This document shows positions 1-6,703 of a stretch of 9,431 bases of DNA, in pieces. Numbering within the stretch: position 1 is the first letter of the stretch; each line of letters opens with the position of its first letter. The stretch lies in NCBI GenBank assembly GCA_018678395.1, contig JAHHMJ010000279.1, positions 1 through 9,431 of the forward strand, read 5' to 3'. The DNA comes from Gemmatimonadota bacterium. GTDB lineage: Bacteria; Gemmatimonadota; Gemmatimonadetes; Longimicrobiales; Gaopeijiaceae. Below the pieces are notes generated by a model. It was not told the origin of the DNA, made no database searches, and saw only the letters and a list, made by a program, of their open reading frames with translations. The position numbers were made by a program, and so were the translations under genes.

Positions 1-197
1 GTCGCACCCGGGTAGAGCACCGAAACCGTGACCTGGTCGAGGCTGAACTCGGGGAAGACCTCCTGCACGATGCCGCGCACGGAGAAGAGCCCCGCCGCGA
101 CGAGGAAGACCATCAGCAGGTTCGCCGCGACCCGGTTGCGGGCCATGAACGCGACGGGCCCCCGGGTCTCGGACGACGGAACGGTCGGCAGGATCAC
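1..197 (-). CDS. RND efflux permease, AcrB/HAE type, N-terminal fragment (runs off left edge)
   Basis: This is the inner-membrane, proton-driven pump subunit of a tripartite efflux system; only the first 65 codons are in the window. The start is GTG at 195-197, one base after the adaptor stop codon (199-201). An internal ATG at 144-146 (residue 18) is a weaker alternative. The visible peptide has a short polar leader, then the first transmembrane helix of the family (about residues 14-38, containing ARNRVAANLLMVFLVAAGLF). The periplasmic segment that follows has the conserved Phe-Pro-Glu and Val-x-Tyr-Pro-Gly-Ala elements seen where AcrB-type pumps enter the porter domain (QEVFPEFSLDQ, VLYPGA). 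Substrate class (drug or metal) cannot be judged because the proton-relay helices are outside the window. It is the last visible gene of the operon after the outer-membrane factor and adaptor, so translation is probably coupled to the adaptor. Confidence 0.9.
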   Translation of the reverse strand, partial: MILPTVPSSETRGPVAFMARNRVAANLLMVFLVAAGLFSVRGIVQEVFPEFSLDQVTVSVLYPGA

Positions 198-198
198 G

Positions 199-1398
199 TC
201 ACCACCCGGGGTTGGACGGCCGCACCTTCATGCCGTCGGTCGCGAGGGACACCCCCGACACCACCACGCCCTCCCCGGGTGCGAACTCGCCGGTGACGAA
301 GACCGAATCGCCCGCCTGCTGGAGTACCCGCACGGGGACCACCCGCACGGTCGAGTCGGCGACCGCCCACACCTCGTCGCCGGGTTGCAGCGCCCTTCGG
401 GGGACCACCCGGTAGTCGCCGTCGCGGCCGGCGATGCGAACCTCGGCGTACTGGCCGACGAGGAGCGGTGGAGCATCGGCGTCCGCCGACCCGCCGCCGA
501 TCGAGCGACCCGGACGGAAGGGATTGGCGACCCGCACCACGATGTCGATGGTCCGGCTCTGCTCGTCGAGCGCCGTCTCGGCCCGGTCCACCCAGCCGGC
601 CCACGCGAAGCGGCCGGCACCGAACTCCACGACGACCTCGGCCTCCACCGCCCCGTCACCGCTCCCGGTACGCAGGCCCCACAGGCCGGGGATCACGGCT
701 GCGTCGGCATCGGAGAGCGGCACCACCACCTCGACCACGTCGGTCGAGAACACAACCGCCACGCTCTGCCCGGACGCGACGAAGCTGCCGACGTCGACCG
801 ACTCGCTCCGCACCATTCCGTCGAACGGCGCCCGGACCCGGGTCCGCTCCAGCGCCAGCTCGGCATCGGAAAGCTGGGCCGTCGAGCGAGCCAGCGCCGC
901 TCGGGCGGCCTGAAGCTGCGGCTCCCGGAGAACGAGCGGACTGGGAGCGCCCGCGGTTCCGCCCTGGCGAGCCCGGAATTGCGCGTACTCCTCGCCGGCG
1001 ATCCGCGCCTCCTCTTCGGCCTCGAGAACCGCCACCGAATCCTGCGCGACCTGGGCGCGCGCCTGGGCGACCGCGTTCACGAAGTCCGACTCCTCGATGC
1101 GCAGGAGCACCTCGCCCGCGCGCACGGGCGCCCCGCTCACGAGCGTGGGGCTCACCCACGACACTCGTCCCCCGACCTGCGATGCCAGCTCGACCTCGGC
1201 CCGCGGGCGGACCGTGCCGTTGCCGAAGACGGGGAGAGGGCCGGAGCCGGCGCCGACCGCCGCCAGCTCGACCGCAGGAACGCGCTCGGGGGGCGGCGAC
1301 CGCGGAGGCTCGGGGCGCATGCGAATCAGGATGAAGGCGATGAGCACCGCCCCCAGCGGAAGCCCTACGACGAGGGCGCGATTTCGAGTACGGCTCAT
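199..1398 (-). CDS. RND efflux periplasmic adaptor (membrane fusion protein, HlyD/AcrA family)
   Basis: A 399-residue adaptor that would bridge the inner-membrane RND pump and the outer-membrane channel across the periplasm. An N-terminal hydrophobic segment (about 8-26) can act as uncleaved anchor or signal. A Pro-rich linker follows. Then come the first lipoyl half (about 62-104, with ASQVGGRV and VRAGEVLLRIE), an alpha-helical hairpin (about 105-185) and the second lipoyl half starting at RVRAPFDGMV (187-196). A beta-barrel spans about 220-325 and a membrane-proximal domain closes the protein (about 330-399, with VVPRRAL). Length is normal for the family. No lipobox Cys is seen at the N-terminus, unlike AcrA or MexA. 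A Gly/Ser/Asp/Ala-rich insert (about 297-312) sits inside the barrel. The ATG start overlaps the stop of the outer-membrane factor gene as ATGA (1395-1398), which indicates translational coupling. No strong Shine-Dalgarno sequence is visible. Confidence 0.95.
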   Translation of the reverse strand: MSRTRNRALVVGLPLGAVLIAFILIRMRPEPPRSPPPERVPAVELAAVGAGSGPLPVFGNGTVRPRAEVELASQVGGRVSWVSPTLVSGAPVRAGEVLLRIEESDFVNAVAQARAQVAQDSVAVLEAEEEARIAGEEYAQFRARQGGTAGAPSPLVLREPQLQAARAALARSTAQLSDAELALERTRVRAPFDGMVRSESVDVGSFVASGQSVAVVFSTDVVEVVVPLSDADAAVIPGLWGLRTGSGDGAVEAEVVVEFGAGRFAWAGWVDRAETALDEQSRTIDIVVRVANPFRPGRSIGGGSADADAPPLLVGQYAEVRIAGRDGDYRVVPRRALQPGDEVWAVADSTVRVVPVRVLQQAGDSVFVTGEFAPGEGVVVSGVSLATDGMKVRPSNPGW

Positions 1399-2936
1399 GG
1401 CAGGAGCAGGCCACCCGCAGCGGCCGGTTGAGGCGACGGGGCACCGGATTCGAACGAGGGGTCGTCGATCCAGCTTCCACCCAGGGCTCGGTGGACGCCG
1501 AGGCGCGCGAGAGCGTAGTCCCGGGCCGCGGCGGCGAGCGTGTTCTGTACCGTGAGCCGGTTCCGGACGGCGTCGAGGTAGTCCGGGTAGCCGGCGACGC
1601 CGGACTCGAACCGCCGCGTCTGCAGGTCGACCGAGGCCTGGGCCTCGTCGAGCTGGGCCGACAGGAAGACGAAACGCTCCGCCTCTTCACGCTGTCGGGC
1701 GAGCGCGCCTTCGACCTCGGCGACGGCCGTCAGGACCACCCGGCCGTAGGCGGCGCTCTGGGCGGCCCACCGCGCCTCCTGAGCGCGCACGTTCGCGCGC
1801 AGGCGTCCGCCCTGGAAGAGCGGCGCGGTCAACCCTGCCGTCAGGTTCGAGAACCACTGCGAGAGGTCGAAGAGCCCTTCGGCTTCGGCGCTCTGCAGGC
1901 CCAGCGTTCCCGTGAGGTTGAGGCTGGGTAGAAGCTCCGCCCGCCGGGCACCCACCCGCAGCCGGGCGGACTCCAGCCGGAGGCCGGAGGCACGCACGTC
2001 GGGTCGCTGCCACAGGAGCTCGGCGGGAAGCGCGGCCGGCACCGGAGCGAGCGTCCGATCCGGCAGGCGGGCCGCGGCGACCAGGTCGGCGACCTCTCCG
2101 GGATAGCGCCCGGCCAGCACCGCGAGACGCCCGACGGCGTCCTGTAGCGCGGCTCGCAGCTGCGGCAACCCGGCCTCGGTCACCTGCAGGTCCTGGCGGA
2201 TCTGATAGAGCTCGAACGAGCCGACGAGCCCCCGGTCGTAGCGCGTCTCCGTCGACCGCGCCCGTTCGCGCAGGACCTCGACCACCTCGGAGGTGAGCTC
2301 CACGCGGCGACGCAGGTCGGCCACGTCGAAGTACGCCGTGATGGTCTCGGCGAGGACGCCGAGCAGGGCCGTCTGCAGGTCGGCTTCGGAGGCCTCCAGG
2401 TCCCGCAGCGCGGCCGCCCGATCGTTCCGCGCTCGCCCCCAGAAGTCCAACTCGTACGAGAGGGTCGCCCCGGCCGAGTAGGTGGTGTTCTGGAATCGCG
2501 ACGGCGGTGCCGCGGGAGCGACGCTGTCGGGGAGCGGCGCGGTCGAGTCACCGCCGGCGCCGCCGAGCAACTCGAAGATCTGGCGTCCGAAGCCCGCGTT
2601 GTTGGGATTGTCGGATCGCGTCGCGTCCGCCGTCGCGTTCACCGACGGCAACAGGTCCGCCGTCGCGATGCCCGCGAGGGCACGCGCCTCTTCGACCCGG
2701 GCTACCGCCTCGGCCAGATCGAGATTCGCGATCAACACGGTGTCGACGAGCCGGTCGAGAGTCGGATCCTGCCAGGCGGTCCACCACGAATCCGGCGCAT
2801 ACGCCGCCGAGTCACCGTGGCCCCAGGCATCCGGCATCCTCTCGACCGCGACCGGCGCCTCGGGCGCGGGAGCGAACGAGCAGGCGCCCACGGCGAGGGC
2901 GGAGAGGATCGCGGGGGCGATCCGACGAGGTGACAT
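1395..2936 (-). CDS. Outer-membrane efflux lipoprotein (TolC/OprM, NodT-type OEP family)
   Basis: The outer-membrane channel of the RND tripartite pump, 513 residues from the ATG at 2934-2936. An upstream in-frame TTG at 2979-2981 would add 15 residues. I prefer the ATG because it puts a lipoprotein signal exactly at the N-terminus: basic MSPRR, a hydrophobic core, then LSALAVGAC with the acceptor Cys at residue 19. Two outer-membrane efflux repeats are visible. Family signatures are YELDFWGR (161-168) in the first half, and LLWQRPDV (307-314) and GLTAPLFQGGRLRANV (368-383) in the second. A Gly/Pro/Ser-rich stretch at about 123-147 interrupts the first repeat, probably in the extracellular loop. 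It is the first gene of the operon, giving the order channel, adaptor, pump; in many systems the channel gene is last. No regulator gene lies beside it. Confidence 0.95.
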   Translation of the reverse strand: MSPRRIAPAILSALAVGACSFAPAPEAPVAVERMPDAWGHGDSAAYAPDSWWTAWQDPTLDRLVDTVLIANLDLAEAVARVEEARALAGIATADLLPSVNATADATRSDNPNNAGFGRQIFELLGGAGGDSTAPLPDSVAPAAPPSRFQNTTYSAGATLSYELDFWGRARNDRAAALRDLEASEADLQTALLGVLAETITAYFDVADLRRRVELTSEVVEVLRERARSTETRYDRGLVGSFELYQIRQDLQVTEAGLPQLRAALQDAVGRLAVLAGRYPGEVADLVAAARLPDRTLAPVPAALPAELLWQRPDVRASGLRLESARLRVGARRAELLPSLNLTGTLGLQSAEAEGLFDLSQWFSNLTAGLTAPLFQGGRLRANVRAQEARWAAQSAAYGRVVLTAVAEVEGALARQREEAERFVFLSAQLDEAQASVDLQTRRFESGVAGYPDYLDAVRNRLTVQNTLAAAARDYALARLGVHRALGGSWIDDPSFESGAPSPQPAAAGGLLLP

Positions 2937-2990
2937 CGGATGACGGGGTGGAGGGGAGAGACCTCGGAACGGCGCCTCCAAACCCCGCGC

Positions 2991-3016
2991 GGGCGAGGAT
3001 GTTCACCCTCGAGCCC
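2991..3016 (-). promoter_or_regulatory. Possible hairpin in the leader of the efflux operon
   Basis: CGAGG at 2994-2998 pairs with CCTCG at 3007-3011 around an eight-base loop. The stem can be extended by GGG at 2991-2993 with CCC at 3014-3016 if two bases (3012-3013) bulge out. It lies about 55-80 bases upstream of the outer-membrane factor ATG, where a regulator site or leader structure could sit. Short GC-rich inverted repeats arise easily by chance at this base composition, so the function is speculative. Confidence 0.2.
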
Positions 3017-3112
3017 GTTGCGCGCCGCCGGCCTCAACCCCGAGCTTGCCGGGACCGACGTCCCCGATCGCGGGCTCGCAGGCCCGGCGGCCGGCGACCG
3101 ACCCCTCGGGTC

Positions 3113-3142
3113 CGGGCCGCGCCGTCGGGCGCGACCGGCCCG
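3113..3142 (-). terminator. Possible stem-loop just downstream of the duplicated-domain gene
   Basis: CGGGCC (3113-3118) pairs with GGCCCG (3137-3142). Inside this, GCGCC (3119-3123) pairs with GGCGC (3128-3132) around a four-base loop, with GACC (3133-3136) bulged. The structure begins five bases after the TAG stop of the minus-strand gene ending at 3148, the usual place for a transcription terminator. No U-tract follows on the minus strand, so it is not a standard intrinsic terminator. It might instead be an RNA-stabilising 3' stem or chance. Confidence 0.35.
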
Positions 3143-3147
3143 AAACG

Positions 3148-3864
3148 CTAGTTGCGGATGCGCAGGCCGTCCGCGAAGAGCAGACGATCGAACGTCCGCT
3201 CCAGGGTGGGACTCTCGAAGTCCCGCATGATCGCTCCCCCGTCCCAGGTCACCATCTGACCCACCTCGACCTCGAGCTGCGTCCCCGCGACCCAGATCTG
3301 GACGTCACCGTCCTCGACGAGGACGTAGGTGTAGCCCGGACCTTGAGAGACGTCGAGCACGCGGCCTCCGCCGATCGGCGCCGCCTCACCGGGCAACGCC
3401 GCTGCTCCCGGGGCGGCGCCGGACGCGGCCCCGGCCGGCGGCGTTTCGGCACCGCTGCCGAACCGGTTCACGAAGAGGATCTCGTCGAAGGTCCGATCGA
3501 GAGACGCCGCCCGGAAGTTCTGCATGCCCATGGCGCCGTCGAGCGACACCTGCTGCCCGACCTCGAGCGCCGTGACCGGGCCCGCCGCCCACACCTCACT
3601 CTCCTCGCCCGTTGCGCCCACGGCCTGGACGCGGGCGTAGGTGTAGCCCGCCGACTCCAACGTCTCGAGCACGGTCACCATCGGCCCGGCGGGAGTCGCC
3701 GGTGCCGCGGCGGCCGCACCGTCGAGGGGGGGATGACCCGCGGGAAGAGGGGCCCCGTCGGTGATGCCGGCCGGTGCGGGCGGGGCCGTCTCGGGCCGCC
3801 CTACGATGACGAGGATGGCGGCGATGAGCACGAGGGCACCGAGCGCGAGAGTCGAGCGCTGCAT
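3148..3864 (-). CDS. Membrane-anchored protein with two tandem NrfJ-like domains, function unknown
   Basis: A 238-residue protein from the ATG at 3862-3864. An in-frame GTG 42 codons upstream (3990) is rejected because it would put the hydrophobic segment in the interior and overlap the divergent gene. Residues 5-22 form a hydrophobic signal or anchor. A Pro/Ala-rich linker (about 24-60) would place the rest in the periplasm. Two homologous domains follow: about 61-134 and 166-233, joined by an Ala/Gly/Pro-rich spacer. Both share GYTY, a Trp in VWAA or IWVA, EVGQ followed by V, a short WDG/LDG turn, M-x-(N/D)-F, and a (D/E)RTFD motif ending in (I/L)LF. From memory this pattern matches small proteins annotated NrfJ-related, whose role is unclear; they usually carry one copy. 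No catalytic residues or Cys motifs are seen, so a binding role is only a guess. The gene is divergent from the MATE gene and upstream of the efflux operon on the same strand. Confidence 0.8.
   Translation of the reverse strand: MQRSTLALGALVLIAAILVIVGRPETAPPAPAGITDGAPLPAGHPPLDGAAAAAPATPAGPMVTVLETLESAGYTYARVQAVGATGEESEVWAAGPVTALEVGQQVSLDGAMGMQNFRAASLDRTFDEILFVNRFGSGAETPPAGAASGAAPGAAALPGEAAPIGGGRVLDVSQGPGYTYVLVEDGDVQIWVAGTQLEVEVGQMVTWDGGAIMRDFESPTLERTFDRLLFADGLRIRN
3166..3369 (-). repeat. Second copy of the NrfJ-like domain (protein-level repeat)
   Basis: Encodes residues about 166-233. It aligns with the first copy at GYTY, the Trp of IWVA, VEVGQMV, the Gly-rich turn, MRDF and LERTFD. The copy lacks the roughly five-residue insertion that the first copy has before its Trp. 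Confidence 0.75.
3463..3684 (-). repeat. First copy of the NrfJ-like domain (protein-level repeat)
   Basis: Encodes residues about 61-134, with ESAGYTY, EVWAAG, LEVGQQV, MQNF and LDRTFDEILFV in the same order and spacing as the second copy. The two copies differ at many positions, so the duplication is old and not a recent DNA repeat. Confidence 0.75.
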
Positions 3865-3867
3865 GTT

Positions 3868-3880
3868 GAACGATCCGTTC
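3868..3880. promoter_or_regulatory. Inverted repeat directly upstream of the duplicated-domain gene start
   Basis: GAACG (3868-3872) and CGTTC (3876-3880) form a perfect 5-base inverted repeat around ATC, ending three bases before the minus-strand ATG. It could be a small operator or a hairpin covering the start region. The surrounding 98-base divergent spacer (3865-3962) should hold promoters for both flanking genes, but I see no convincing -35/-10 pair in either direction. Confidence 0.2.
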
Positions 3881-3949
3881 GGCGAAGGGGTGGATGGGGC
3901 CGGAGGCGGCGCGGCCACTTGAAGGCTGTGTTCACGCCGAAGCCGAGGC

Positions 3950-3955
3950 AAGGGG
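3950..3955 (+). promoter_or_regulatory. Ribosome binding site of the MATE gene
   Basis: AAGGGG lies seven bases before the GTG at 3963-3965. Its good spacing supports this GTG over the in-frame ATG at 3894. The upstream ATG also has an AAGGGG nearby, but it would add a 23-residue polar stretch before the first membrane helix. Confidence 0.55.
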
Positions 3956-3962
3956 CTCGCCA

Positions 3963-5279
3963 GTGACGTCGAATCGATCGATCGACGCACGGGTCCTCGG
4001 TCTGGCCCTTCCCGCCCTGGGCGCCCTCGCGGCGGACCCGTTGGTCTCCATCGTGGACACGGCGTTCGTGGGGCGACTCGGCGTGGTCCCGCTGGCGGCT
4101 CTGGGAGTGAACGCCTCGGTCTTCTCGCTCGCCTTCGTGGTCTTCAATTTCCTCGCCTACGGCACGACTCCGATGGTGGCGCGCGCCCTGGCCAGGGGAG
4201 ACCGCCGCGCCGCGGGCAAGCTGGCCGTCGAGGCGCTGACGCTGGCGTGCGCCGCCGGCGTGGTGGCGACCGCGCTCCTGCTCACCCTGGCCGAGCCGGT
4301 GCTCGCCCTCATGGGTGCGACGGGCGAGCTCGGCGCACCTGCGCTGAGCTATCTGCGCATCCGTGCGCTGGCGGGTCCGGCGGTGCTCATCGTGACGGCC
4401 GGGCACGGGATCTTCCGGGGATGGCAGGACACCCGCACGCCCCTCTGGATCACGCTCGGTCTGAACCTGGTCAACCTCGTCCTCGACCCGCTCCTCATCT
4501 TCGGGCTGGGCTGGGGACTGGAGGGGGCCGCGATCGCCACCGTCGTCGCGCAGTGGTCCGGTGCGGCGCTGTTCCTGGTGCTGATCCTGGGCACCCGCCG
4601 CGAGGCGATGGGCGTCGAGCTGCGCCTGCCGCGACCCCGTGACCTCCGGCCACTCCTGCGAGTCGGCGGGGCGCTCCTGATCCGGACGCTCTCCCTGGTG
4701 TCGACGCTCACCCTCGCCACGGCCGTCGCGACACGGCTCGGCACGGCGCAGGTAGCGGCCCATCAGGTGGCATCGCAGCTCTGGCTGCTCCTGGCGCTGG
4801 TGGTGGACGCGCTGGCGGTCGCGGCTCAGGCCATGGTCGGCGGCGCCGAGGAGGACGAGGCCCGGCGAGTCGGCAACCGGATCCTGCTGTGGGGTCTGAT
4901 CGTCGGGATCGTGCTCGCCGCCACCTTCGCCGCGGCCCGACCCTGGCTGCCCCGCCTGTTCACGAGCGATCCCGACGCCGTGTCCCGAGTCGACCGCCTC
5001 CTGCCGTTCATCATCTGGATGCAGCCGCTGAACGCGGTCGTCTTCGTCTGGGACGGCATCCTGATGGGTGCCCAGCGCTTCCGCATCCTGGCCGTACAGA
5101 TGCTGCTGTCGGCGGCCGTGGCCGCGGCACTCCTCCTACGAGTGGTGCCGTCCGGGTGGGGGCTCGACGGGGTGTGGTGGGCCATCGTCGCCCTCATGGC
5201 CGTCCGCGCGATCACCCTCGCCGGCACGTGGTGGCTGCCGGCCGGCCGGTCTCACTCCCGCGACCAGCGGGTGCCCTGA
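3963..5279 (+). CDS. MATE family efflux protein, DinF-like
   Basis: A 438-residue polytopic inner-membrane antiporter of the multidrug and toxic compound extrusion family, which uses Na+ or H+ to export cationic compounds. About twelve hydrophobic segments are visible and the length is typical. Family features include the first helix starting LALPALG and running through SIVDTAFVGRLG (residues 29-40). FRGWQDTRTP (151-160) is followed by NLVLDPLLIFGLGWG, the signature of the DinF and plant-type branch. The second half has AAHQVASQLW (265-274) and AQAMVGG (288-294). Acidic residues D25, D32 and D175 lie in membrane segments and are candidates for cation coupling by analogy. I chose the GTG because of its Shine-Dalgarno sequence and because homologues begin close to the first helix. 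The gene is alone on the plus strand, divergent from the duplicated-domain gene, and its 3' end overlaps cysS tail to tail. The name dinF is not assigned because no lexA context is seen. Confidence 0.93.
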   Translation: MTSNRSIDARVLGLALPALGALAADPLVSIVDTAFVGRLGVVPLAALGVNASVFSLAFVVFNFLAYGTTPMVARALARGDRRAAGKLAVEALTLACAAGVVATALLLTLAEPVLALMGATGELGAPALSYLRIRALAGPAVLIVTAGHGIFRGWQDTRTPLWITLGLNLVNLVLDPLLIFGLGWGLEGAAIATVVAQWSGAALFLVLILGTRREAMGVELRLPRPRDLRPLLRVGGALLIRTLSLVSTLTLATAVATRLGTAQVAAHQVASQLWLLLALVVDALAVAAQAMVGGAEEDEARRVGNRILLWGLIVGIVLAATFAAARPWLPRLFTSDPDAVSRVDRLLPFIIWMQPLNAVVFVWDGILMGAQRFRILAVQMLLSAAVAAALLLRVVPSGWGLDGVWWAIVALMAVRAITLAGTWWLPAGRSHSRDQRVP

Positions 5280-6685
5280 GCGGTATCCTCAAGGACGATG
5301 CCCCGATCGGTGAGCTCGTCGCGGATCGCGTCTGCCGTACCCCAGTCCCGATCGACCCGTGCCTGAGCGCGCGCGGCGATGCGTTCCTCGACCCACGCCG
5401 CCAGATCGTCGTCCAGGTCGTCCGGAGCGAGGGCCAGTTCGAGGATGCCCAGGATCCGATCCATCGACGCGAGCGCATCGCGGGCAACGTCCAGTTCGGA
5501 CGCTCCCGCGACCCCGCCCGAGCGATCCAGAGCGGCATTCACGTCGCGGAGAAACACGAAGAGCGCCGCCAGCGCCTCGGACGAGTTGAGATCGTCGTCC
5601 AGCGCCGCCCCGAAAGCGGCCAGAGCCGTCTCGGCGATCCCGGCCAGACCGGCCTCGGCGTCCGCATCGGCGACCGTCTCGTCGTGGAGGCGTCGGTGAA
5701 GCGCCACGAGGCGCTGCACCGCCCGAGCGGAGCCCTCGAGTCCCTCGAACGTGAAGTTGAGCTCCTTGCGGTACTGGGCGCTGATGAGCAGGTGACGAAT
5801 CGCCGCCGGAGTATGACCCCGCTCGATGAGATCGGGGATGCTGTAGGTGTTCCCGAGCGACTTGGACATCTTCTCGCCCTCGACCCGCAGGTGCCGCGTG
5901 TGCACCCAGTGACGGACGAAGGTTCGTCCGGTCGCCCCTTCGGACTGCGCGATCTCGTTCTCGTGGTGGGGGAAGAGCAGGTCCTCGCCCCCGAGATGCA
6001 GGTCGAGGGTGTCTCCCAGCGCACCGAGACTCAGGACGGAGCACTCGAGATGCCACCCGGGCCGGCCCTCTCCCCAGGGTGACGACCACACCGCTCCCAC
6101 CTCGCGGTCGGCCGCGCGTGCGGCCTTCCAGAGCACGAAGTCGCGGACGTCGTCCTTGTCGTACTCGTCGGCGTCGATCCGCGACCGACCGGACTCGCCG
6201 TCGGCCCGATTGCCGGACAGCCGCCCGTACGAGGGGAATGCGGCGATGCGGAAGTACACCGACCCGTCCTCGGCCCGGTAGGCCAGCCCCCGCTCTTCGA
6301 GCCGCTCGATCCAGGCGATCATCTCGTCGACGTGCTCGGTGGCCCGCGGCGTATCGTCGAAGGGGAGGATGCCGAGCGTGCGGGCGTCCTCGGCGAACGC
6401 TTCACCGTTCGGATCGGTGAACTCGCGAAGCGGCTTTCCCGCCGCCGCCGCCCCCTCGATCGTCTTGTCGTCGACGTCGGTCAGGTTCACCACGAAGCGA
6501 GGCTCGAATCCTCTCCAGATCAGCGTCCGATGCAGGAGGTCGTACGCGACGAACGTGCGGAAATTGCCGATGTGCGGTCGACCGTAGATCGTCGGACCGC
6601 ACCCGTAGACGCGCACCACGGGGGGCTGCGCCGGTTCGAGAGGTCGGACGGTGCGGGAGAGGGAGTCGTAGAGGCGGAGAGCCAT
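5252..6685 (-). CDS. cysS: Cysteinyl-tRNA synthetase
   Basis: A class I aminoacyl-tRNA synthetase that activates cysteine with ATP and charges tRNA-Cys in the cytoplasm; 477 residues, normal length. The Rossmann catalytic domain starts with YGCGPTIYGRPHIGN: C29 is the first zinc ligand and the signature is HIGN at 38-41 in place of HIGH. NLTDVDDKTI (67-76) is the conserved following block. The remaining expected zinc ligands are present at C215 (in GWHLECS), H240 and E244 (in LLFPHHENE). The second ATP motif is intact as KMSKS (272-276). The C-terminal helical anticodon-binding part ends with RVDRDWGTADAIRDEL (443-458), a usual feature of CysRS tails. The ATG is 18 bases after the stop of the upstream DUF4783-like gene, in the same operon. 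No Shine-Dalgarno sequence is visible; the spacer is C/G-rich. The 3' end overlaps the convergent MATE gene by 28 bases. Confidence 0.97.
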   Translation of the reverse strand: MALRLYDSLSRTVRPLEPAQPPVVRVYGCGPTIYGRPHIGNFRTFVAYDLLHRTLIWRGFEPRFVVNLTDVDDKTIEGAAAAGKPLREFTDPNGEAFAEDARTLGILPFDDTPRATEHVDEMIAWIERLEERGLAYRAEDGSVYFRIAAFPSYGRLSGNRADGESGRSRIDADEYDKDDVRDFVLWKAARAADREVGAVWSSPWGEGRPGWHLECSVLSLGALGDTLDLHLGGEDLLFPHHENEIAQSEGATGRTFVRHWVHTRHLRVEGEKMSKSLGNTYSIPDLIERGHTPAAIRHLLISAQYRKELNFTFEGLEGSARAVQRLVALHRRLHDETVADADAEAGLAGIAETALAAFGAALDDDLNSSEALAALFVFLRDVNAALDRSGGVAGASELDVARDALASMDRILGILELALAPDDLDDDLAAWVEERIAARAQARVDRDWGTADAIRDELTDRGIVLEDTAQGTRWSRE

Positions 6686-6703
6686 GGGGACCGGGGCCGA
6701 ACG

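Larger units (their letters stand above)
2937..3147. other. Spacer between the duplicated-domain gene and the efflux operon
   Basis: These 211 bases carry no supportable gene; the open frames crossing them are Arg/Pro/Gly-rich and typical of GC-rich noise. It must contain the leader, and possibly the promoter, of the efflux operon if that operon is transcribed separately from the upstream minus-strand gene. I could not find a convincing -35/-10 pair. Two potential hairpins lie inside it, listed separately. No Shine-Dalgarno sequence is evident before the ATG at 2936; the upstream strand is pyrimidine-rich there. Confidence 0.5.

Noticed and set aside
28..1431. Long plus-strand open frame of 467 codons opposite the adaptor gene
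   Set aside because: It is antisense to a clearly recognised adaptor and to the permease start. Its translation is rich in Arg, Gly, Pro and His with no family motif, a usual effect of high GC.
3894..3962. Upstream ATG start adding 23 residues to the MATE protein
   Set aside because: The extension is polar and unlike MATE N-termini; the GTG at 3963 has a well-spaced AAGGGG and leads straight into the first helix.
3046..3966. 306-codon plus-strand frame opposite the duplicated-domain gene
   Set aside because: The translation is Arg/Gly/His-rich without motifs, while the minus strand encodes a coherent anchor plus two homologous domains.
3973..3985. ATCGATCGATCGA-like repeat near the MATE start
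   Set aside because: It lies inside codons for the N-terminus (Asn-Arg-Ser-Ile-Asp) and is a short low-complexity run with no second copy nearby.
3801..4763. 320-codon minus-strand frame across the start of the MATE gene
   Set aside because: It is Gln/Arg/Glu-rich shadow sequence opposite well-supported membrane helices, without recognisable domains.
4889..6082. 397-codon plus-strand frame spanning the MATE end and cysS
   Set aside because: It is out of frame with MATE and antisense to the conserved catalytic domain of CysRS.
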